Source: Candidatus Ratteibacteria bacterium (GTDB lineage: Bacteria; Ratteibacteria; UBA8468; B48-G9; JAFGKM01). Taken from it: a stretch of 14,573 nucleotides of DNA. Below the pieces are notes generated by a model. It saw only the letters and a program-made list of their open reading frames with translations, was not told the origin of the DNA and made no database searches. Positions 7,355-14,476 of the stretch are shown here, one piece after another; within the stretch, counting starts at the first letter, position 1, and every line of letters begins with the position of its first letter. The translations under genes were made by a program, and so were the position numbers. The stretch covers positions 1 through 14,573 of the forward strand of contig JAQVEU010000008.1 of assembly GCA_028697565.1 (NCBI GenBank), in the 5' to 3' direction.

Positions 7355-7909
7355 GTGCGACTCTTTATAGGAATTAGAATTCCTGATGAAATAAAAAAGA
7401 AGATAGAAGGGTTGGTTATCTCTGAACTTAAGAAGATAAGAGAAGCAAGGATAGTACCACCAGAGAACCAGCATCTTACCCTGAAATTCATTGGAGAGAC
7501 ACAAGAGGCCGATATTCCTTATATTGAAAAAGTTATCTCTTGTTCAGTAGAAAAAGTTTTGCCAGTCAGGGCAAGTGTAAGGGGTGTGGGTGTCTTTCCT
7601 GATGAGAAGAGTGCAAGGGTCTTCTGGGTCGGGATGCATTCCGAAGGGCAACTGAAAAAACTCAATAATCTCTTTGAAGAAGAACTTGCAAAGGCAGGAA
7701 TAAGTAAAAAAGAGGGCAGGTTTAAGGAGCATATCACCATCGCAAGATTTAGGTCCACTCCTAATCTAAATCTTCTCCGGGAAACTATTAATAGATACAA
7801 GGATATGGAATTTGGAGTGATGGATATAAAAGAGGTAGAACTTATAAAAAGTGACATCAGAAGTTCCGGCCCAATATACACCACGCTTTTTAAGACCCTG
7901 ACAGATTAA
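7355..7909 (+). CDS. thpR: RNA 2',3'-cyclic phosphodiesterase, LigT/ThpR family
   Basis: The 2H phosphoesterase fold is shown by two HxTx motifs, HLTL at residues 40-43 and HITI at 126-129, in a 184-residue protein of normal family length. The family hydrolyses 2',3'-cyclic phosphate RNA ends and some members ligate tRNA halves through 2'-5' bonds in vitro; the cellular role is unclear. I chose the GTG at 7355 because the family starts with xRLFIGIxxP, and GAGGGTG (7340-7346) lies 8 nt upstream. An in-frame ATG at 7316 would add 13 residues coded by a repeat element, which is unlikely. It follows ilvC after a 100-odd-bp gap and is 18 nt before the CBM9-like gene. Confidence 0.88.
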   Translation: MRLFIGIRIPDEIKKKIEGLVISELKKIREARIVPPENQHLTLKFIGETQEADIPYIEKVISCSVEKVLPVRASVRGVGVFPDEKSARVFWVGMHSEGQLKKLNNLFEEELAKAGISKKEGRFKEHITIARFRSTPNLNLLRETINRYKDMEFGVMDIKEVELIKSDIRSSGPIYTTLFKTLTD

Positions 7910-7927
7910 AAAACAGGAAATGAAAGA

Positions 7928-8662
7928 ATGAGTAAAAATAATAAGGATAAAGGAAAAAGGCAGTTGGTGCCAGCAGAGGTAGTGGCAATATATACAGAAA
8001 GTCCTGTTGTTATAGATGGTAAACTTGATGACTCTGTATGGAAGAGAGCCACGCGCTATAATCTATCTTTAAGCAAGGATAGAAGGTCTGATGTCCCGCA
8101 GGAAGGTGGTGAGGTGATGCTGGCGTGGGATGATGAATTCCTCTATATAGGTGCATATCTTATTGATTCCGATATAATCCAGACAGGAGAAGAAGACCAG
8201 ATGCACTTCTATACCACAGGAGATGTACTGGAGGTCTTTCTTAAACCAGAAAAAGAGGAGTGGTACTGGGAACTTTACGGAACACCAAACAACAAAAAGA
8301 CGGTCTTCTGGTTCCCATCACGTAAGTTCCTTGGCATCTTCAGAAATATGGACAGATGGACAAAAAATATGGTTGATATAAAAGTTGCAACACAGATAGA
8401 AGGAACACTGAATAACAGCAATGACAGGGATAGATACTGGACGATAGAACTCTCTTTACCTGTAAGGAATATCGCACCATGGTATATGTTTACACCGAGG
8501 CAGGAACATTACTTTGGACCTGGCTCTGAGTGGCGGATATTGATTTCCAGATATAACTATTCAAAGTATCTAAAAAAGAAAGAGTTAAGTATGTTCCCAC
8601 AGTTATCTCAATCAAACTTCCATTTCCTTGAAGAATATGGCATCATCCGTTTTGAAAAGTAA
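7928..8662 (+). CDS. CBM9-like (carbohydrate-binding family 9-like) protein without signal peptide
   Basis: This 244-residue protein has the start of a CBM9-like beta-sandwich: VVIDGKLDDSVWKRA near the N-terminus, then MLAWDDEFLYIGAYLIDSD, GDVLEVFLKPE, and a late YWTIELSLP strand. Such domains bind sugars in secreted enzymes, and stand-alone versions occur beside carbohydrate genes in many uncultured bacteria. The N-terminus (SKNNKDKGKRQ) is charged and has no hydrophobic signal or membrane segment, so it should be cytoplasmic. AGGA at 7915-7918 is the likely ribosome binding site. It converges on the GH99-like gene with 14 bp between stop codons. No catalytic residues can be assigned, and its ligand is unknown. 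Confidence 0.75.
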   Translation: MSKNNKDKGKRQLVPAEVVAIYTESPVVIDGKLDDSVWKRATRYNLSLSKDRRSDVPQEGGEVMLAWDDEFLYIGAYLIDSDIIQTGEEDQMHFYTTGDVLEVFLKPEKEEWYWELYGTPNNKKTVFWFPSRKFLGIFRNMDRWTKNMVDIKVATQIEGTLNNSNDRDRYWTIELSLPVRNIAPWYMFTPRQEHYFGPGSEWRILISRYNYSKYLKKKELSMFPQLSQSNFHFLEEYGIIRFEK

Positions 8663-8676
8663 CAGATAATAGGTAG

Positions 8677-9831
8677 TCAAACATATTGAAGTGCTGATTT
8701 AAGTGCCTGAAGATATGATGTTCCATACCTTCTTTCTGGTAGCAGATACATACCTTCTGTCCACTCATTCCATGCGTTAATAAATATCGCCCCTGGTTCT
8801 CTGTTATTCTGGCTATGTTTTATGGCTAACTTACACAGTTCTCCAAATCTTTCAGGAGTATTACCTGTAATAATAGGTTCATAAGATAGTTTTTTAAAGT
8901 CAAAAGGGAGTTTTACCCCTCTATGCCATCTGGGTGTTACATCACATCCGAAGGTAACCACAGGAAAATGTGTGAGTCCTTTTTCTTCTATTTTCGTCCA
9001 TACATAGGTATGAGAGTTAATGACATTTTCATACGGAACTACAGGCATTGATTCTGAAAGATAGGGATAGTCAGGTGTTCTCACAATGTTATATGCAAAA
9101 ACTCCTGAGCAACCAAGTCCTTTAGCATCTGGCACTCTGTCCCATCCGCAACAGTATATGTTATCTCCACAACAGCCAATGTTGGCAATAAACCACAGAC
9201 CGGGGAATCCCCATCTCTTCGCGCAATCATTCATCCTCTGGAGTGCTTCTTTAGCACTTTCCTGTCCTCCTGTAAGTTTAATAAATGTAGATATATCATA
9301 GATAATAAAAACAGGCATCTTATCTATCTTCCAGTAGTTTTCTTTTACAAAATAATTCTCACAGCAATAATTACAGGCATTTTCTGTATCCTCAATCCAG
9401 TGCCTTATGGGCAGCCATATATGTTGTCCTGCCATTCCCGGGATGCCAGTAGTTGCAGGCCATGCACCCCATGTATGGTTTGCCCACATTATGCAAAACT
9501 TTACCCTGTTAGAATTGTCTGCCTTCAAAAATCCCTTTTCAAGTGCATCTGAGAGAAATCTTACTCCGCTGTACCAGTACCAATCAAACATAAAAACAGT
9601 AATTCCATTATCAGCGGCAAGGTCTATCTGCCTTTCTGCCCATAAAGGACTGCTCTCATCAAAGTATCCCCACTCAGGAATTTTGGGCTGATGATGTCCT
9701 TCAAATAATGGCTTTGTGGTTTTTACAAGTTCCCACTCTGTAAATCCCCTTCCATACCATGACTGGTAATGGGCATCAGGATGCCAACTTGGAAAGTATA
9801 TTGCAACAACCTCTCCTTTATAGGTTCCCAT
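8677..9831 (-). CDS. GH99/WbsX-like TIM-barrel protein, probable glycan-acting enzyme
   Basis: This 384-residue protein matches the WbsX/GH99-like family: IYFPSWHPD at the N-terminus, RGFTEWELV, KPLFEGHHQPKIPEWGYFD, then a barrel strand with FDWYWYSG, and the closing motif NAWNEWTEGMYLLPE near the C-terminus. Family members are annotated either as lipopolysaccharide biosynthesis proteins or as relatives of endo-mannosidases, and few have been tested. No signal peptide is visible, so it probably acts in the cytoplasm. GGAG (9841-9838) is 6 nt before the ATG. It lies 45 nt downstream of the broken Gfo/Idh gene on the same strand, so they were probably an operon. It is rich in Trp, Tyr and Cys. 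Confidence 0.8.
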   Translation of the reverse strand: MGTYKGEVVAIYFPSWHPDAHYQSWYGRGFTEWELVKTTKPLFEGHHQPKIPEWGYFDESSPLWAERQIDLAADNGITVFMFDWYWYSGVRFLSDALEKGFLKADNSNRVKFCIMWANHTWGAWPATTGIPGMAGQHIWLPIRHWIEDTENACNYCCENYFVKENYWKIDKMPVFIIYDISTFIKLTGGQESAKEALQRMNDCAKRWGFPGLWFIANIGCCGDNIYCCGWDRVPDAKGLGCSGVFAYNIVRTPDYPYLSESMPVVPYENVINSHTYVWTKIEEKGLTHFPVVTFGCDVTPRWHRGVKLPFDFKKLSYEPIITGNTPERFGELCKLAIKHSQNNREPGAIFINAWNEWTEGMYLLPERRYGTSYLQALKSALQYV

Positions 9832-9880
9832 CAGTTTCTCCGATTGTAAGATTTAATACTCTTAGCAAATTAGAAAGGGC

Positions 9881-10862
9881 TCAAGAGACAGGTATGCCCT
9901 TTTTTGCTGATTCAATGGACCTAAATACCATAGATAAACTGTAAAGATTATCCCTTCCACTGGTTTCCGGCTCTCTATTTTCCTTTAAGGCACAGTAAAA
10001 CTCATATAGAGAAAGGTATCTGTCTTCTTTTTCCATCCTTATGGGCTCAATCTCCTGACTATTTCCACCTGTGATGGTATATATCCTGCCATCCTTCCAC
10101 AAGATAGTTCCTTTCTCTCCATATATCTCCCAGTCGCCATCCCATGATGTTTCTTTCCCTGTGCTTACCCAACTACCAGAATAGCATATCTGAATATCTC
10201 CTGAAAAACCCATAGATAAATTAACTGCTGCATCTCCTTTGAACCAACTCCAGTAGGGGTTCCAACTTTTTGTGTATATACTTACAAGATTTTCTCCTGT
10301 GATATACCGCATAAGGTCAAAGTGATGGATTGCCATATCTATGAGTAATGGATAATCCATTTCTGCCCTGAAGCCACTGAATTTTGGCCCTTTCTGGAAG
10401 TTCACTACTACATAGCCGGGCCTACCAATAGCCCCCTTCTTCAATAAGTTTTCTTATGGTTCTTGGCTGACTCCTATACCTATAGTTCTGACTCACCATC
10501 AGTTTTCTATTTTTCTTCTCAGCATATGTAACTATTTCCTGAGCATCTTGTATATTATCTGAAAGAGGTTTTTCTACCAGGATGTGCAGTCCTGCATCAA
10601 GTGCAATAAGAGATGTTGTTTTATGTACTTGTGGAGGTGTTGCATTTAGTAAGGCATCAGGAGATGTACCTTTTATACCTTCTGCGAGTGATGTAAAACA
10701 TTGCTCTTCAGGTATTTTGTATTGTTGTCCAATACAGATGAGATTGTTCCTGTCTATATCTACCACCCCTGTCAGTTCCCACTCGGGAGAATTTTTTATG
10801 ATATCAATCCAACTGTTTCCAAAATTTCCTGCCCCTACCTGTAAAATTTTTATTCTGTCCGT
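9881..10862 (-). pseudogene. Gfo/Idh/MocA-family dehydrogenase, frameshifted and lacking a standard start
   Basis: Read leftwards, the first half has the dinucleotide motif VGAGNFGNSW, then LNATPPQVHK and HILVEKPLSDN (the EKP motif). The second half has MAIHHFDLMRYITG, with the catalytic-site His. The halves lie in different frames. Removing one base from the G5 run (C-run 10432-10436 on plus) joins ...RKLIEEG to AIGRPGYVVV and gives one product of about 326 residues, the normal length. The N-terminal frame has no ATG, GTG or TTG before the motif. AGGAG (10872-10868) is followed after 5 nt by ACG (10862-10860), then DRIKILQVGAG, exactly where an ATG is expected. The family oxidises sugars or inositols with NAD(P). 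The frameshift could be a sequencing error in a homopolymer, but two independent lesions favour a decaying gene. Confidence 0.8.
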
Positions 10863-10894
10863 ATCTTCTCCTGTTTTAATAAAATGTATATAGT

Positions 10895-10902
10895 ATTATA
10901 AT
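10895..10902. promoter_or_regulatory. Possible divergent -10 element between the Gfo/Idh gene and thrC
   Basis: The palindromic ATTATAAT reads TATAAT in both directions (10897-10902 plus, 10900-10895 minus) in the 61-bp divergent gap. No convincing -35 box is visible for either direction, so this is only a candidate. Confidence 0.3.
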
Positions 10903-10923
10903 ATATGGAGAGATAAAGGGGAA

Positions 10924-12294
10924 ATGATGAAGATATTATTCAGGAGTACCAACAGAGAAGTCCCGGAGGCAACCTTCAAAGAGGTGATATTCAAGGGGCA
11001 GCCAGAGGACTATGGTTTATATATGCCTGTATTTATTCCATCCTTAAGAAGGGATGAGATAGAAATGTTCAGACAAAAAAGTTATACTGATATTGCTACA
11101 GATATTATCCGTCGCTTTACAGCAGATGAAATCCCATTATCAAAACTTGAGCAGATGGTTCTTGATGCCTATAACTTTGATGTTCCTCTACAGAGGGTGC
11201 ATAATGGATTCTATCTTCTCTGGCTTACAAAGGGGCCCACTGCATCATTCAAGGACTTTGCTGCACGGATATTAGCAAGGATGATGGAGTACTTTGCAAA
11301 AGAGGAAGGTAGAAAAATCACAGTACTTGTTGCTACATCAGGTGATACAGGTGGAGCGGTAGCAAGTGCCTTTTATAATCTTGAAAATGTAAGGGTTGTG
11401 GTGCTCTTCCCTTATAAAGAGGTTACTGAAAGACAAAGAAGACAGATGACGACACTTGGAGGCAATATATCAGCAGTTGCTGTAGATGGAAAATTTGATG
11501 ACTGTCAGGCAATTGTAAAAATATCTTTCAATGACGGTGCCCTTCAACACCTGTCTCTTACATCGGCAAATTCCATAAACTTTGGCAGGTTGTTACCCCA
11601 GATGGTATATTACTTTTATGCATATTCAAGATTAGATGCAGAGGATGTTGTGTTTTCCGTCCCTTCTGGTAATTTTGGTAATCTTATGGGTGGTGTGTTT
11701 GCAAAGAGGATGGGGCTTCCTGTCAGAAGATTTGTTGTTGCAGTCAATGAGAATGATGAGTTCCCAAACTTTTTGCAGACAGGTAACTATCAACCAGTTG
11801 TACCGTCAAAGGAATGCAGTTCAAATGCAATGAATGTAGGGCACCCAAGTAATCTTGCACGTCTTGTGGACCTTTATGGTGGACACCTTACTGATGAAAG
11901 GGATAAGGCAACAGGTAAGGTTATAAGGAAGGGTGTCTTAAAAGTAGCACCTGATATGGAAAGGATGAGGAATGACTTTGTATCCTATTCTGTGAGTGAA
12001 GAAGAGGTAGATGAGGTAATAGTCAGATTTTATAAAAGATATGGAGTACTTGTGGAACCGCACGGAGCGGTTGGTATAAAGGCAGCAGAAAAGTCAGGAG
12101 AAGAGCCACCTTTGGTTTCTCTTGAAACAGCAGACCCTGCCAAGTTTCCTGAAAAGATAAGGGGCCTACTTGGGATAGAACCACCTATTCCGCCTTCTCT
12201 TGCAGGTCTTGACAATAAAAAGGAGTCATTTGAGTTTATAGGAAATGACTATGAAGAATTTAAAAGGTATCTTCTCAACAAAAATTTTGTATAA
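10924..12294 (+). CDS. thrC: Threonine synthase
   Basis: This 456-residue PLP enzyme turns O-phosphohomoserine into threonine. The N-terminal domain begins FRSTNREVPEATFKEV, equivalent to the family's YxSTR start. The PLP lysine is Lys110 in GPTASFKDFA. SGDTGGAVASAF is at 139-150, and the phosphate-binding SGNFGN at 248-253. Length and layout match the longer, E. coli/yeast-like class, not the short plant-like class. Two ATGs lie in tandem (10924 and 10927), preceded by a moderate AAGGGGA. It begins a plus-strand unit after the divergent Gfo/Idh gene. The next gene, after a 338-bp repeat-filled gap, may supply its substrate. Confidence 0.95.
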   Translation: MMKILFRSTNREVPEATFKEVIFKGQPEDYGLYMPVFIPSLRRDEIEMFRQKSYTDIATDIIRRFTADEIPLSKLEQMVLDAYNFDVPLQRVHNGFYLLWLTKGPTASFKDFAARILARMMEYFAKEEGRKITVLVATSGDTGGAVASAFYNLENVRVVVLFPYKEVTERQRRQMTTLGGNISAVAVDGKFDDCQAIVKISFNDGALQHLSLTSANSINFGRLLPQMVYYFYAYSRLDAEDVVFSVPSGNFGNLMGGVFAKRMGLPVRRFVVAVNENDEFPNFLQTGNYQPVVPSKECSSNAMNVGHPSNLARLVDLYGGHLTDERDKATGKVIRKGVLKVAPDMERMRNDFVSYSVSEEEVDEVIVRFYKRYGVLVEPHGAVGIKAAEKSGEEPPLVSLETADPAKFPEKIRGLLGIEPPIPPSLAGLDNKKESFEFIGNDYEEFKRYLLNKNFV

Positions 12295-12346
12295 TTTTGC
12301 TAAAGTTCATTATGTAAGGCACAGAGGGAAGATTAGAAAATGGAGA

Positions 12347-12640
12347 GAAAATCCACCCCAACCCTCCTTTATGAAAGGAGGGAGAAGCAATCCATCCCAG
12401 TCATTCCTTTACAAAGGAAGGGGTAGAGGGGATTTAATTCCTCCCCATATGAGGGGGGAGGATATAGGTGGGGGTGGAGAGTAAAGAAAGAGAGCAGTGA
12501 GATAAACACTTGGTAGGTTTTCACCCTCCCCTTTATCCCCTCCCCTCATAGGGAGGGGAAAAAAGGAAAGAGGGGTGAGGGGAGATTTTAAAATCCATCC
12601 TAACCCTCCTTTACAAAAGGGGAGCGAGAGGGGTGATTTT
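12347..12640 (+). repeat. Mosaic repeat cluster between thrC and the apgM homologue
   Basis: No gene is seen in this gap; 12295-12346 shows nothing. Modules in order: aaatccaccccaaccc with a 9-bp-stem hairpin CCCTCCTTT/AAAGGAGGG (12362-12382); a second weaker hairpin near 12404-12419; CCTCCCC/GGGGAGG (12440-12461); a ggtgggggtggagag box; about 35 bp of non-repeat sequence; the CCCCTCCC/GGGAGGGG hairpin (12537-12558) followed by AAAAAAGG; then another aaatccatcc..aaccctcctttac module from about 12591 that ends gagaggggtgatttt. The 31-bp module and the 84-bp unit are absent here. The final module supplies the Shine-Dalgarno of the next gene. Confidence 0.85.
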
Positions 12641-12644
12641 ACTT

Positions 12645-13853
12645 ATGAAATACATAATTCTAATAATGGATGGGGCAGCAGACAGACCACTGAGGCAATT
12701 AGGTGGCAAAACACCACTTTGTGTGGCAAAAAAGGAACACATTGACTACCTTGCAGAAAGAGGGAGGTGTGGACTTTTCAAGACAATACCTGAAAATTTT
12801 TCTACCTGTTCAGGAGTGGCAAACCTTTCCATTCTCGGATATGACCCGCTGAAGTATTTTCAGGGACGTGGTGTACTTGAAGCAGCAGCAATGGGTATCC
12901 AACTTGAAGACACAGATGTGGCGTTCAGGTGTAATACTATATGTATTACAGAGGATGGGAAGATAAAAAACCACTCAGCAGGCCATATCTCTTCTGAAGA
13001 GGCAGAGGTATTGATAGAAGAGGCAAACAAAAAGATTGGCAGTGATAAGGTGGTTTTTTACCCTGGTGTAAGTTATAGGCATCTGCTTGTCCTGAAAGGT
13101 GGATACTCCCCTGATGTAGAGTGCTTTCCTCCGCATGACTATGTAGGTCATCCTTATAAGGAGTTGCTTGTAAAACCGAAAAATACTGAGGCGGTCAGGA
13201 CTGCTGAACTTTTAAACAATCTTATAGAGGACTCACGAGAATTTCTTGAGAGGCATCCTGTGAACACCAAAAGAAAAAAGGAAGGAAAAGACATTGCCAA
13301 TATGCTCTGGCCATGGTCCCCAGGGAAAAGACCCCAGATGGAGTTATTTTCCGAAAGATTTGGAATAAAGGGGGCTGTTGTATCTGCTGTAGACCTCATC
13401 AAAGGTATTGGGATATACTGTGGTTTTGATGTGATAGAGGTAAAAGGGGCAACAGGACTTTACAATACAAACTATGAAGGGAAGGCAGATGCCTGTGTAG
13501 ATGCCTTAAATGGGTATGACCTCGTTTATGTCCATGTGGAAGCGACAGATGAGGCAGGCCATGAGGGTAATCTAAAACTCAAAATACAGTGTATAGAGGA
13601 CTTTGATAAACGTCTTGTAGGGAATATTCTACCGAGGATAGATATAAAGAATACAGTAATAGCAGTTCTTCCTGACCACTATACCCCTGTGGAGACAGGT
13701 GCCCACTCCTCAGAGCCAGTGCCATTTCTCATTTATCATCCATTGTTGCCCCCTGACAATGTAAAAAGTTTTGATGAGGAGTCATGCTCCTCCGGGGTGT
13801 ATGGACTCTGTGAAGGGGATGACTTTATCAATCTTGTTATTGGAAGAAGATAG
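12645..13853 (+). CDS. ApgM-type (archaeal-like) phosphoglycerate mutase homologue, candidate homoserine kinase
   Basis: This 402-residue alkaline-phosphatase-superfamily protein belongs to the ApgM group. Asp9 and Asp13 (MDGAAD) and the active-site Ser56 (STCSGVANLS) are in place. Metal-site motifs ATDEAGHEGN, LPDHYTP and GAHSSEPVPF are present. Archaeal members are cofactor-independent phosphoglycerate mutases. A bacterial branch, found near threonine genes, has been proposed as a non-orthologous homoserine kinase (TIGR02535, from memory). thrC is the upstream neighbour and no thrB is visible, which favours that role. I chose ATG 12645 because MKYIILIMDG is the usual start, with GAGAGGGGTGA ending 9 nt upstream. 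A GTG at 12633 would add four residues and is possible. Family is certain; the reaction is inferred. Confidence 0.85.
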   Translation: MKYIILIMDGAADRPLRQLGGKTPLCVAKKEHIDYLAERGRCGLFKTIPENFSTCSGVANLSILGYDPLKYFQGRGVLEAAAMGIQLEDTDVAFRCNTICITEDGKIKNHSAGHISSEEAEVLIEEANKKIGSDKVVFYPGVSYRHLLVLKGGYSPDVECFPPHDYVGHPYKELLVKPKNTEAVRTAELLNNLIEDSREFLERHPVNTKRKKEGKDIANMLWPWSPGKRPQMELFSERFGIKGAVVSAVDLIKGIGIYCGFDVIEVKGATGLYNTNYEGKADACVDALNGYDLVYVHVEATDEAGHEGNLKLKIQCIEDFDKRLVGNILPRIDIKNTVIAVLPDHYTPVETGAHSSEPVPFLIYHPLLPPDNVKSFDEESCSSGVYGLCEGDDFINLVIGRR

Positions 13854-13930
13854 ATGATAAGGTATATTATCTATATGGAAGGTTTTGAAATAAAGAAGTA
13901 TAATAATAAATAGTAAAGTGGGGAGAGGGA

Positions 13931-14415
13931 ATAAATCCACCCCAACCCTCCTTTACAAAAGGAGGGAGAAGCAATCCATCCCAGTCATTCCTTTAACAGA
14001 GGAAGGGTTAGAGGAGATTTAATTCCTCCCCATATGAGGGGGGAGGATATAGGTGGGGGTGGTTAGATGGGATTTTTAGGTTTAGTGTTTTGGATTTAGA
14101 GTTTAATATAAGAGTAGCGAGTAGAGAGTAGCAAGTAGCGAGAATAAATATCCTTACTTTTAAGTTTAGTGTTTTGAATTTAGAGTTTATTTATAGGTGG
14201 GGGTGGAGAGTATAGGAAAAGTTTTCACCCTCCCCTTTATCCCCTCCCCTCATAGGGAGGGGAAAAAAGGAAAGAGGGGAGAAGCAATCCATCCCAGTCA
14301 TTCCTTTACAAAAGGAAGGAAATAAAAGAGAATTCCCCTCTTTGAAAAAGAGGGGTTAGGGGAGATTTAGGTTCTCTCCCTGATAAGGAGGAGTTAGAGG
14401 GGGTTTGGTGAGGGG
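13931..14415 (+). repeat. Longest mosaic repeat cluster, between the apgM homologue and trkA
   Basis: This 623-bp gap (13854-14476) has no convincing gene. Modules in order: aaatccaccccaaccc with CCCTCCTTT/AAAGGAGGG hairpin (13946-13966); gaagcaatccatcccagtca; CCTCCCC/GGGGAGG (14025-14046); 31-bp module (14075-14105); a 53-bp stretch with heptamers GAGTAGC-GAGTAGA-GAGTAGC-AAGTAGC (14112-14139); second 31-bp module (14159-14189, 84 bp on); ggtgggggtgg box; CCCCTCCC/GGGAGGGG hairpin (14241-14262); gaagcaatcc again (14281); CCCCTCTTT/AAAGAGGGG hairpin (14335-14355). The 53-bp stretch is the exact reverse complement of 362-414. No T-run follows any hairpin on the plus strand. Confidence 0.88.
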
Positions 14416-14429
14416 GATAAAGGAGAATT

Positions 14430-14458
14430 TTAACACTTTGTGCCTTTTGCCTTAATAT
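14430..14458 (+). promoter_or_regulatory. Putative promoter of the trkA-like gene
   Basis: TTAACA (14430-14435, 5 of 6) and TAATAT (14453-14458, 4 of 6) are 17 bp apart. The predicted start is near 14465, leaving only about 12 nt before the ATG, with no Shine-Dalgarno. AT-richness makes a chance match possible. Confidence 0.4.
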
Positions 14459-14476
14459 TACTTTTTACTTAATAAA

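Noticed and set aside
12245..12484. Open frame spanning the thrC end and the repeats
   Set aside because: It overlaps thrC in another frame and its second half is repeat sequence.
13899..13904. TATAAT as a promoter in the last intergenic region
   Set aside because: No -35-like box lies 16-18 bp upstream, and the context is plain AT-rich sequence.
13854..13913. 19-codon open frame directly after the apgM homologue stop
   Set aside because: It is short and AT-rich, with no recognisable motif and no independent support.
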